This document shows, piece by piece, positions 42,343-50,707 of a DNA stretch of 64,000 nt. The notes below the pieces were generated by a model. It searched no databases. It was not told where the DNA came from and saw only the letters and a program-made list of their open reading frames with translations. The DNA is taken from NCBI GenBank assembly GCA_045863555.1, contig BTUU01000008.1:162987-226986 (forward strand), read 5' to 3'. A program made the position numbers and the translations under genes. Numbering within the stretch: the first letter of the stretch is position 1; every line of letters begins with the position of its first letter. This DNA comes from JACRLV01 sp045863555 (lineage in GTDB: Bacteria; Planctomycetota; Phycisphaerae; UBA1845; Fen-1342).

Positions 42343-43878
42343 ATGCACAATCAGGAATCAAACGCCGGTTATGGGCGTGGAACATGGCGTGGAACACGCC
42401 GGAAAAGCGAGTTTGCACGGACCAAGCCGGAAGGCGGGTTCTGCTTCGTGCCGGCGATGGGGTTTATGGCGACGTGGTGGGCCTACAAGCGGGGGATTCT
42501 GGGCCTGCCTGACCTGCGCGTATGGCTGGCGATTTTCGAGGTCAAGGCGCGGCGCTGCGGCAACGGTCCCAATCGATCTTTCGCGGGCGTGGAACATGAA
42601 ATCGCGGTGCTCGTTCAGAGTGACGTCCGGCATGTTGCCGCCTCGCTACGGCGACTGGAACGCACCGGATATTTGAAGCGAACGCGAACAGCGTTCTGGC
42701 CGCAATGGGATCTCGACCGGCTCGAACACGACGAGCGCGAGGAGTTCTGGCTGCTGCTGCTGCGGCAGGTCAAGAACCATCGTCGCCGTATACCCGTGCC
42801 GCGGCGTGTCCTCCGGCTGCTCACGACTGTCACCCGGCCGGTGTTCTGGGCGACCACCGTGGGACATCTTCTGCGCTGCATGTACTACCGCGACCGGCAA
42901 TGCGCACCCGATGGTCGCTGCAAGGCTTCGTGGATCGCGGACGTGTTCGGTGTCGATACTCGAAACGTCAAATCGGCACGGCGCGAGCTGATGCACTTGG
43001 GTATGCTCATCATGGATCCAACGGATCAGTGCTCGATGAACCGCTGGGGGCCACGGGCGCGATTCAATCTTTCATGGAAGGCGGAGGGACGCGCTGGAAC
43101 GCCACCCCGAACGGGCCCGATTCAGCGCGAATTGCCACCCCCAATAAACCGAGAACTCGCTTCGCGAATGGTAACTAACCAAGAACGGCGGCAGGCGCCG
43201 GCTGTGGGACTTTCGACCGCCCGATCGTGGCACGTCGATAAAACCGAGTTGAACTCGCCGCCGGCTTTGCAGCGGCTGTTTGAGCGCTGCGTCCGTCAGG
43301 GAACGTGTCGCGAGTCTGAAGCGGCGCGATTGGCGTTCTTCGCGACAGCAGCCAGGGCGCTGCGCGTCGCCACATCGAACGCGCCCGGTTTGTTCGCAAC
43401 GCTCGTCCGTACGAAACACTGGGGCTTTGCGACGCTCGCCGACGAGGACGCCGCGCGACGCTGGTTGCGGCAACTGGCCGCCGGCCGAGATCGAGGCATT
43501 ACGCTCATACCGAAGACGGGTCCCGTTTCTGAAGGTCCACCCTGCCGCCCCCCGGAAGCGGCAGCGACAGTGCTTCATCGCCTCCTACCGAATTTGCTGC
43601 CTGATTCGGCGCGTACGGATCCCGCACGTCCAATTGAGGTCCGCAGCGCAGCGTCGAATCCGCTGCGCGAGTTCCGCCGCGACACGCCGGTTTCTGCGAT
43701 CACGTCGCAGAAACACAACGGGGCCCGTCCTGTGCGCATCTGCCGTACGCCGTCCGTCGCCATCGGGTCCTCGCCCCGCGAGGCCGGCAGGCCCCTGGGA
43801 CCCGATGGTGACGGACGCGGATGCTCCATGCTGCCGGTGCCGGCCCTGAGCCGGAGCGGTCCTAACCGAGCTGCGTGA
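42343..43878 (+). CDS. Putative plasmid replication protein (winged helix)
   Basis: A 511-aa basic protein. Residues 55-120 look like a winged helix (LPDLRVWLAIFEVKARRC, then VRHVAASLRRLERTGYLKRT); a second possible HTH (ASWIADVFGVDTRNVKSARR) lies around 205-230. Two winged helices followed by a basic tail suggest a replication initiator, but no family is certain. The last 60 residues run through structured element copy 2 and look unlike a folded domain. Alternative start ATG 42457 (MGFMATWW) would place tandem GGCGTGGAACA repeats upstream. Divergent from parA. Confidence 0.6.
   Translation: MHNQESNAGYGRGTWRGTRRKSEFARTKPEGGFCFVPAMGFMATWWAYKRGILGLPDLRVWLAIFEVKARRCGNGPNRSFAGVEHEIAVLVQSDVRHVAASLRRLERTGYLKRTRTAFWPQWDLDRLEHDEREEFWLLLLRQVKNHRRRIPVPRRVLRLLTTVTRPVFWATTVGHLLRCMYYRDRQCAPDGRCKASWIADVFGVDTRNVKSARRELMHLGMLIMDPTDQCSMNRWGPRARFNLSWKAEGRAGTPPRTGPIQRELPPPINRELASRMVTNQERRQAPAVGLSTARSWHVDKTELNSPPALQRLFERCVRQGTCRESEAARLAFFATAARALRVATSNAPGLFATLVRTKHWGFATLADEDAARRWLRQLAAGRDRGITLIPKTGPVSEGPPCRPPEAAATVLHRLLPNLLPDSARTDPARPIEVRSAASNPLREFRRDTPVSAITSQKHNGARPVRICRTPSVAIGSSPREAGRPLGPDGDGRGCSMLPVPALSRSGPNRAA
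42374..42400. repeat. Tandem 12-bp direct repeats with a palindrome, iteron-like
   Basis: GGCGTGGAACAT (42374-42385) is followed immediately by GGCGTGGAACAC (42386-42397); the second forms a palindrome GGCGTG-GAA-CACGCC to 42400. A third copy lies at 42586-42597. The position beside the putative replication gene fits an iteron or autoregulatory site, though it may be coding. Confidence 0.5.
43741..43820 (+). repeat. Structured element, copy 2
   Basis: A 19-bp outer stem pairs 43751-43769 with 43799-43817 with a single G-U. Inside are CTCG-CCCCG-CGAG (43770-43782) and GCC-GGCA-GGC. Same orientation as copy 1 (27939-28016), about four in five bases identical, with the outer stem kept paired by compensating changes. 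Confidence 0.65.
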
Positions 43879-44010
43879 GCCACTCCGGACTCTGCACTAG
43901 GGACTGATGTCGGCCATTCACCGATCCGTTCGCCAATCCGCACATCGTGAAAGTGGCGTGCGGTCACTCAATCGGACCGCCGAGGCGCTGCGTATGTTAC
44001 GCTCCGCAGC

Positions 44011-44094
44011 TCACGCCCCGCTTGTTCCAAGCAGACCGAACAAGAATGTCAAGAGCTGGGCGAAGAAAATGTATAGCAGGTTCGTCAGGATCAT
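44011..44094 (-). CDS. Possible 27-aa membrane peptide after CusA
   Basis: A 27-codon frame starting at ATG 44094 (MILTNLLYIFFAQLLTFLFG) that is one hydrophobic helix, with GGAG seven bases upstream. It lies 28 bp after the CusA-type pump stop on the same strand. Small membrane peptides such as AcrZ modulate RND pumps in other bacteria, so an accessory role is imaginable, but homology was not seen. Confidence 0.5.
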   Translation of the reverse strand: MILTNLLYIFFAQLLTFLFGLLGTSGA

Positions 44095-44122
44095 CGTCGT
44101 TCTCCAATGCCAGGCGCGTCGC

Positions 44123-47100
44123 TCATGCGGCAGAGCGCTGCATGCGCCGAATCTGGAACTGCTTGGCGACCAGAAAGATCACCGGGTAAATCAGTAGCTC
44201 CATCAGGAAGCTCGTCAGCAGGCCGCCGAACATGGGGGCGGCGATGCGTTTCATCGTGTCCGAGCCGGTTTCCGTGCCGATCATGATCGGCAGCAATCCG
44301 ATCATCGTCGTTGCGACCGTCATCGTCTTCGGCCGGATGCGGAGTACGGCACCCTCGTGGATGGCTGCTTTGAGGTCGGAAAGTGAGTTCAATTTCCCTT
44401 CAGCCTTCCAGCGGTCGAAGCTGTTGTGCAGATAGAGCAGCATGACCATGCCGGTCTCCGCGTCGAGGCCGGCCAGCGCGATCAGTCCGACCCAGACCGC
44501 GAGCGACATGTTGTAGTCGGCCCAGTACATGAACCAGATCGCACCGACCAGACTGAACGGCACCGCCAGCAGAACGACACAGGTATCGAGCCAGCTCCGG
44601 TGCGAGAGGTAGAGCAGCAGCACGATCACGACGAACACGAACGGGATTGCGATGGCCAGGCGACGATTGGCCGCCTCGATGTACTCGTACTGCCCTGACC
44701 AGACCAGGTTGTAGCCTGCAGGGATGGTCACGCGCTGCGACACCAGGCGTTTCGCCCGCTCGACCCATCCGCCGATGTCCGAGGTGGTCAGATCGACGTA
44801 AATCCACGCGGTCTTTCGGGCGTTTTCGCTTTTGATCATCGGCGGTCCGGGCTCGATGCGGATGTCGGCCAGTTGCGCCAGTGGCACCTGCGCGCCGCCG
44901 GGCGTCGCGACCAGCGTGCGGCGCAGGGCGGGAATGTTGTCGCGCAATTCGCGTTTGTAACGGAGATTGACCGGGTAGCGCTCCAGCCCCTCGACCGTCT
45001 GCGTGATGTTCATGCCGCCGAGTGCGGTGAGGATCACGTCCTGCACGTCGGCGATGCGCAGGCCGTAGCGGGCGATCTCGTCGCGGTTGATGTTGAAATC
45101 GACGTACAGGCCGCCGACGGTCTTCTCCGGGTACGCACTGAGCGTGCCGGGCAGCGTGCGAACCTCTGCGGCAATCTGCTCGGCGAGTTGTCCAAGGCTC
45201 GCGAGGTCGTCTCCCATGATCTTGATGCCGACCGGCGTCTTGATGCCGGTGCTGAGCATGTCGATGCGCGTCTTGATCGGCATCGTCCAGGCGTTGGTTA
45301 CGCCGGGGAACGCCACGATATCGTCAAGACCGGGAACATCCGTGCCGTCCGGCTCCTTCCAGCCGTAGGACAGTTCATCTACGTTGATGGTGCGCTCTTC
45401 GGGCCACCAGTACGTGAGGCTCGACCACGTTTTGAGCCAGGCGGGGAATGAGCTGAACCAGCGGTCGAAGCGGCGTTTCCGCCACTTGCCGCGGTCGGGT
45501 TCCAGCATGATGGTGGTCTCGATCATGCTGAGCGGGGCCGGGTCGGTCGCGGACTCGGCACGGCCAATCTTCCCGAACACGTGATGGACTTCGGGCAGCG
45601 ACTTGATGAGCGCATCAGTCTGCTGGAGCAGTTCGCGCGCCTTGGTGATGCTGATGGCCGGGTCGGTCGTGGGCATGTAGAGCAAGTCGCCTTCGTCGAG
45701 GGGCGGCATGAACTCGCTGCCGATCTGGTGGCTCAGCCGCAGGAACGGCAGCTTGTCGGCGACAACCTGCTGTCCCCAGATGTACTTTTGGAGCGGCAGG
45801 ACGGCGGTGAATACGACGATCGCTGCGATCACGAGCGTGAAGTACTTGCCCTTCATCGCCGCCCAGAAGAACGGTTCGTATATCTTCTGAAGGAGGCGGC
45901 TGATCGGGTTCGTTTGCTCGTTCGGAATGCGGCCGCGAATGAAATACACCATCAGCACGGGGATGACCGTGACCGCGAGGATCGCAGCGGCGCCCATCGC
46001 GAAAGTCTTCGTGTAGGCCAGCGGCTTGAAGAGCCGGCCGCTCTGCTCGCCGAGCACGAAGATCGGCAGGAAGCTGACCGTGATGATCAGCAGGCTGAAG
46101 AAGAGCGTCGGTCCGACCTCCTTGGCCGCGTCGATGATCACTTGCGTGTGCTTCTCGCGCGAGAGGCGCGTCGTACCGGCCTCGGCTTTCGCTCGTTCGT
46201 AGTGTTTGTGGGCGTTCTCGACCATGACGATCGAGCTGTCGACCATCGCGCCGACGGCGATGGCGATTCCGCCCAGGCTCATGATGTTCGCGTTGATGCC
46301 CAGCGCGTGCATGATGATCAGGCTGGCCAGCACGCCCGTCGGCAGCACGAAGATCGCGACCAGCGCGCTGCGCACGTGCAGCAGGAAGATCACGCAGACG
46401 ATGGCGACGACCGCCATCTCTTCGATGAGCTTCACTTTCAGCGTATCGACCGAACGCTGAATGAGCGCCGACCGGTCATACTCCGTAACGATGTCAACGC
46501 CGGGTGGCAATCCGGGGCGAAGATCGTCGATCTTCCGCTTGACGTCGCCGATGACCTTGAAGGCGTTCTCGCCGTAGCGCATGACGACGATGCCGCCTAC
46601 GACTTCACCTTCGCCATTCGCTTCGGCCAGGCCGCGGCGCAGGTCCGGCCCGAGCTGCACGGTCGCAATGTCCTGCAGGTAGACGGGCGTCCCGTCGGGA
46701 TTTGCGCGGATGACAACCTTCTTGAGGTCCGCGACACCCTGTGCCGACCGCGCCCGCCCGAGCGGCGTCCCGTCCCGCTGGGCCTGCGCGATCTGCTCTG
46801 GCGTCAGCCGCGCCAGGTAGCCCTTGCCGCGGACCATGTACTCGGTCTCCGACATCTCCATCACGCGGCCGCCAACGTCGATGTTCGACATCTGGATGGC
46901 CTGCTTCACCTGGCCAAGCGGGATGTTGTAGGCCAGCAGCCGGTCCGGATCGACGACGACTTGGTACTGGCGGACAAACCCGCCGACGGGTGCCACTTCG
47001 GCGACGCCTTCGAGTGCGGTCAGCTCGTAGCGCAGATACCAATCCTGCATGCTGCGCAATTCGGAAAGGTCGAACTCGGCGAGCTTCAGCTCGGTCTCGC

Positions 47101-47779
47101 CGTCCCAAGGGCAGGTTCCACCGTGGTCGAAGCTGCGTACGCGTTCGAGTCGGTCGCGGATCGCCTCGGGAGCATCTTCGGGGCGCGCGTACCAGCGCCG
47201 GCTGCCGACGGGCGCTTCGTGCGCCGGAGCGGTGGTTGCTTCAGAGCGCGCCTCGGTTCGCGCCAGGTGTGCGGCGCGCGGATCCTCGATCTCGCCGGGA
47301 TCGTAATACATCCCGTCGGGATGCTTTGGACAGTAGTATCCGTTGCGAACCGAGTACTCGAAGACCCACCCGACCCCGGTGGCGTCCGGTCCGAGCTGCG
47401 GCGTAACGCCCTTCGGGAGCCGGTTCGCTACGTAGTTGAGGTACTCCAGCACGCGCGAGCGCGCCCAGTAGATGTCCGTGCCGTCCTCAAAAATGATGTA
47501 CACGAACGAGTTGCCGAACATCGAGTAGCCGCGCACAACCTTCGCGTACGGCACTGCGAGCATGGCGGTCGTGAGCGGATACGTGACCTGCTCCTCGACG
47601 ACCTGCGGCGCCTGGCCCGGATACTCGGTGAAGACGATGACTTGCACGTCGGACAGGTCGGGAATCGCATCCAGCCGAATGTTGAAGATCGTCCATACGC
47701 CGCCGGCCACGACAAAACCGGTGAGCAGCAGCACAAGCAGCCGGTTGCGGGCGCAAAACTCGATGATCCTGGCAATCAC
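44123..47779 (-). CDS. cusA: CusA/CzcA-type heavy-metal RND efflux pump
   Basis: A 1218-aa inner-membrane pump. The N-terminus is typical (IARIIEFCARNRLLVLLLTG) and the RND helices and periplasmic loops are complete, including GDLLYMPTTDPAIS, PVGIKIMGDD, and GIALAGLDAETGMVMLLYLH-like TM elements. RND pumps of this family export monovalent copper/silver or divalent cations using proton flow. Between residues about 146 and 234 there is an insert of some 80 aa, absent from ordinary CusA, with YYCPKHPDGMYYD, an HMBD-like motif. GTG 47779 matches the family start; another GTG at 47818 would overlap the upstream gene by 26 bp. Confidence 0.93.
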   Translation of the reverse strand: MIARIIEFCARNRLLVLLLTGFVVAGGVWTIFNIRLDAIPDLSDVQVIVFTEYPGQAPQVVEEQVTYPLTTAMLAVPYAKVVRGYSMFGNSFVYIIFEDGTDIYWARSRVLEYLNYVANRLPKGVTPQLGPDATGVGWVFEYSVRNGYYCPKHPDGMYYDPGEIEDPRAAHLARTEARSEATTAPAHEAPVGSRRWYARPEDAPEAIRDRLERVRSFDHGGTCPWDGETELKLAEFDLSELRSMQDWYLRYELTALEGVAEVAPVGGFVRQYQVVVDPDRLLAYNIPLGQVKQAIQMSNIDVGGRVMEMSETEYMVRGKGYLARLTPEQIAQAQRDGTPLGRARSAQGVADLKKVVIRANPDGTPVYLQDIATVQLGPDLRRGLAEANGEGEVVGGIVVMRYGENAFKVIGDVKRKIDDLRPGLPPGVDIVTEYDRSALIQRSVDTLKVKLIEEMAVVAIVCVIFLLHVRSALVAIFVLPTGVLASLIIMHALGINANIMSLGGIAIAVGAMVDSSIVMVENAHKHYERAKAEAGTTRLSREKHTQVIIDAAKEVGPTLFFSLLIITVSFLPIFVLGEQSGRLFKPLAYTKTFAMGAAAILAVTVIPVLMVYFIRGRIPNEQTNPISRLLQKIYEPFFWAAMKGKYFTLVIAAIVVFTAVLPLQKYIWGQQVVADKLPFLRLSHQIGSEFMPPLDEGDLLYMPTTDPAISITKARELLQQTDALIKSLPEVHHVFGKIGRAESATDPAPLSMIETTIMLEPDRGKWRKRRFDRWFSSFPAWLKTWSSLTYWWPEERTINVDELSYGWKEPDGTDVPGLDDIVAFPGVTNAWTMPIKTRIDMLSTGIKTPVGIKIMGDDLASLGQLAEQIAAEVRTLPGTLSAYPEKTVGGLYVDFNINRDEIARYGLRIADVQDVILTALGGMNITQTVEGLERYPVNLRYKRELRDNIPALRRTLVATPGGAQVPLAQLADIRIEPGPPMIKSENARKTAWIYVDLTTSDIGGWVERAKRLVSQRVTIPAGYNLVWSGQYEYIEAANRRLAIAIPFVFVVIVLLLYLSHRSWLDTCVVLLAVPFSLVGAIWFMYWADYNMSLAVWVGLIALAGLDAETGMVMLLYLHNSFDRWKAEGKLNSLSDLKAAIHEGAVLRIRPKTMTVATTMIGLLPIMIGTETGSDTMKRIAAPMFGGLLTSFLMELLIYPVIFLVAKQFQIRRMQRSAA

Positions 47780-47792
47780 GTTGCGTGGTCCT

Positions 47793-49169
47793 CTACTTGA
47801 CGCCGGTCGGCTCGCCACACTTGAGCATCTTGAAGCCGTAGAACGGGTTGGCCATTTCGTCGGTCGTCTGGAGCCAATCCCCCTTCGTCATGGGACAGTG
47901 GAAGATGTAGATCGTCGGATACTGCTGCTTGCTGGGCCGCACGTGGTCCACCACGCCGGCCATCGCGTCGCTCAGGCCCACAAACGTCACACGGTCATCG
48001 TCAAGGCTGCGTCCGGAGAGCCTGAGCGCAGCCGTGCGGACCGTCCGCACAGACTCGCCGAACTTCGCTGGCAGCTTCGATGCCGGGTCATCGAGGTTCT
48101 TGAGGATTTCGTCCGCCGCCCCCACGAGCCCGAGCGCGTGCAGCGCGACCTCTTTGGTGCTGTCGGAGGCGAAGCGCTTTTGAAGCGCGAGATAGTGCTC
48201 CATCAGGTAGTCGACTTGAACGGCAATGGCGGCGGGCGCCCCGGCCGGTTTCGGCACGCTCCGCGCCTCGACGAGCTGCATTGCGCAAATGGAACACGCC
48301 CCGCGCTGCGGTGACGTCACGGTGGGATGCATCGGGCAGACGAATCCGCCAGCCGACGCACCGCTGTCTTCGGCGACCTTGTCCTTCGCCCACGAAGTGG
48401 CGTCGATCGGCTTGAGGTTCATGCCGCACGTGGGGCATTTGCCGGGTTCTGCCGCGAATTGCCAGCACTCCTCCATCGGGCAGACGTACTTGGCATCGGC
48501 GGGGATCATTTTCTTCGTCTGTTGAGCGACGGCGCTCGCGCTGGCCGGCGCCAGGTCTGCCGCGCAGGTCGGGCACTTTCCGGGCCGGTCGCTGTGTGCG
48601 AGCGGATGCACCGGACAGCGGTAGGCTGCACTCTCGGCGACCTCGGGATTCGACGGCACGTTGCGTTCGGCCATCTCCGGCGCAAGCCACACGCCGCGGT
48701 AGGGCGTCAGCTTTCGCCCACAGTCCGCGCATGTTCCTGGCCGGGCGCTGATTTGGTGCGCGTGCCGCGGATTGGGACAGGTGTACATCACCTTGAACGG
48801 TTCGAGCTTCCGGCCGCAGCGCGGGCAATCAGCCTGCGTCTTCGAGAACACGTGCTGATGCTCGGGGCAGGTGTACGCGATGTCCGCGCCGCCGGCGGCC
48901 CGACGCGCCCTGACCCAATCCAGCTCATCGAGCGGCTTGAGCTTCATGCCGCACCAGGGACACTTCCCATCGTCCGGTGAGAAGTAGGCTCCTTGGCGCG
49001 CGGGATCAGCTTCGTCCGGATGAGTCTCCATCGGACAGGCAAACCGGGCATCGTCCGGAAGTCGCGAAGCATTCGATTGCGATGCGGGCGCAGTCTGTGC
49101 GTGCGCGACCAGCGCGAGCGTTGAGAAACCGGCGAGAGTTATGACGATGGTCGCAATTGTGGAGCGCAT
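47793..49169 (-). CDS. Periplasmic multi-HMBD metal-binding protein with DUF3347-like end
   Basis: A 458-aa exported protein (signal stretch TIATIVITLAGFSTLALVAH). It carries six heavy-metal-binding (HMBD/YHS-like) units of the form (Y/F)xCP...P-x-C-x-x-C: FACPMETHPDE, YTCPEHQHVF, YTCPNPRHAH, YRCPVHPLAH, YVCPMEECWQF and FVCPMHPTVT, each followed by a Cys pair. The C-terminal 110 residues (LMEHYLALQKRF, then YPTIYIFHCPMTKGDWLQ) resemble the DUF3347 copper-binding domain. Six metal sites in one chain suggest a periplasmic metal sponge or chaperone that delivers to the pump. The gene lies between the CusB- and CusA-like genes. Confidence 0.88.
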   Translation of the reverse strand: MRSTIATIVITLAGFSTLALVAHAQTAPASQSNASRLPDDARFACPMETHPDEADPARQGAYFSPDDGKCPWCGMKLKPLDELDWVRARRAAGGADIAYTCPEHQHVFSKTQADCPRCGRKLEPFKVMYTCPNPRHAHQISARPGTCADCGRKLTPYRGVWLAPEMAERNVPSNPEVAESAAYRCPVHPLAHSDRPGKCPTCAADLAPASASAVAQQTKKMIPADAKYVCPMEECWQFAAEPGKCPTCGMNLKPIDATSWAKDKVAEDSGASAGGFVCPMHPTVTSPQRGACSICAMQLVEARSVPKPAGAPAAIAVQVDYLMEHYLALQKRFASDSTKEVALHALGLVGAADEILKNLDDPASKLPAKFGESVRTVRTAALRLSGRSLDDDRVTFVGLSDAMAGVVDHVRPSKQQYPTIYIFHCPMTKGDWLQTTDEMANPFYGFKMLKCGEPTGVK

Positions 49170-49186
49170 GAAGGCCTCGATTCGGG

Positions 49187-50707
49187 TCAGTGAACATGTC
49201 CAGTCGGCATGGGCTTTTCGGCCTCGGCAGGCCTGTTATTCCCCTGGGGATCGCTCGCTGGCGATGAGCTCTGGGATTCCAGCATTTTGGCAATCGCCTC
49301 TTTGAGTTTGCTCTCCGCGTCGAGCAGAAACTGCCCGCTGGTGACGATGCGATCCCCCTCGTCCAGGCCGTACTGCACCTCGACTAAGCCGTCCTCGGCC
49401 TCGACGCCGGTCTGGATGTCGCGCGGCTGGAATTTGCCGCCGGCCAGCGCGACAAAAGCCACCTTGCGCGTGCCGGAATCGATGAACGCCTCGCGGGGAA
49501 TCAAAAGCGCGTTGCGGTCCAGGTCGGCCCGCAACGTCACATTTGCGTACATCGCCGGTTTTAGCTCCAGCGTCGGGTTCTCAAACTCCAGCCGCAATTT
49601 GATCACGCGCGTCTGCTTGTCGAGATAGGGATAGACGTACGTCACGCGGCCGACGAAATCGCGGTTCGGCACGTAAGGCAGCGACATTCGCGCTTCCTGC
49701 CCGATTCGCACCCAGGGCAACTGGTATTCGTAAACATCGACGTAGACCCAGACTTTGGCCAGATCGGCGATCGCATACAGCCGCATGCCCGGCGTGAGGT
49801 ACATGCCCTCCTGCGCCATCTTCTCGGTCACGATGCCCCGCGCCGGGGAGTGGATCGTGAGAGTTTTCTGGATTTCGCGCGATCGCGCAAGCTGCTCGAC
49901 CTGGTCGTCCGAAACGTCGTAGTACTTCAAGCGAATCCGCGCGGCGTCAACCAGTTGGCGTGACTGTTCGCGGAATTCGGGGATCGTATTCTCGTTCAGC
50001 CGCTCCACGCCGCGCAGCGCCGCGAGAAACTCCTCCTGCGCCGAATAGAGCGCCGGCGAGTAAACCTCGAAGAGGGGATCGCCCTTCTCGACCTGCACGC
50101 CGGTCTGGTCGACGTGCAGCTTCTCGATCCAGCCCTCGAATTTCGTGTTGATGAAGAACAGCGTTTGCTCGTCGTAGTCCACGCGGCCAACGGTGCGGAT
50201 CGTCTTAACCAGCGGGCCTCGTGTGAGCTCCGCCGTGCGGACGCCCATGTTCTGGATCGTGACCGGGTCGATCGTGATGGTCTTACCCGTCGCCGACTCA
50301 GTCTCGTCTGCGTAGACCGGCACAAGGTCCATGCCCATCGGACTCTTGCCTGGCTTCTCGGAAATGTAACTCGGGTCCATCGGGGCGCGCCAATAAAGCA
50401 CCTTGCGCTCCTTCGGCCCGGTCGGGGATGAGCCGCCGCCGTCGTCACCGGCGCGCAATGGAGTGAGCTTCATGTGGCAGATCGGACACTCACCCGGCCC
50501 CTTCTGAATTACGTTGGGGTGCATCCCGCACGTGTAGAGCTGTTCCGAATCGGCGGAGGACTGCTCTGGCGCTGTACCGACGCTCAAGCGTGACGCCGCC
50601 CAGAATCCCACGCCACCGCCGAGTCCGAGCATGACCACGCTGACGATCACCCAGGCGAGGACACGCGCCGCACGAGCCCGCCGAAACGTGGATGGACCCC
50701 ATGTCAT
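49187..50707 (-). CDS. cusB: CusB-type RND periplasmic adaptor with N-terminal HMBD
   Basis: A 506-aa membrane-fusion protein. An N-terminal anchor (VLAWVIVSVVMLGLGGGVGFW) is followed by two metal-binding units: YTCGMHPNVIQ (with ECPICHMKL) and WRAPMDPSYIS (with KSPMGMDLVP). The rest is the normal adaptor: lipoyl/barrel-sandwich halves (KGDPLFEVYSPALY, then SPARGIVTEKMAQEGMYL), a coiled-coil hairpin and beta-barrel domain (YEYQLPWVRIG). It would connect CusA to the TolC protein and pass on metal. Starts inside the TolC stop (ATGA overlap). Confidence 0.93.
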   Translation of the reverse strand: MTWGPSTFRRARAARVLAWVIVSVVMLGLGGGVGFWAASRLSVGTAPEQSSADSEQLYTCGMHPNVIQKGPGECPICHMKLTPLRAGDDGGGSSPTGPKERKVLYWRAPMDPSYISEKPGKSPMGMDLVPVYADETESATGKTITIDPVTIQNMGVRTAELTRGPLVKTIRTVGRVDYDEQTLFFINTKFEGWIEKLHVDQTGVQVEKGDPLFEVYSPALYSAQEEFLAALRGVERLNENTIPEFREQSRQLVDAARIRLKYYDVSDDQVEQLARSREIQKTLTIHSPARGIVTEKMAQEGMYLTPGMRLYAIADLAKVWVYVDVYEYQLPWVRIGQEARMSLPYVPNRDFVGRVTYVYPYLDKQTRVIKLRLEFENPTLELKPAMYANVTLRADLDRNALLIPREAFIDSGTRKVAFVALAGGKFQPRDIQTGVEAEDGLVEVQYGLDEGDRIVTSGQFLLDAESKLKEAIAKMLESQSSSPASDPQGNNRPAEAEKPMPTGHVH

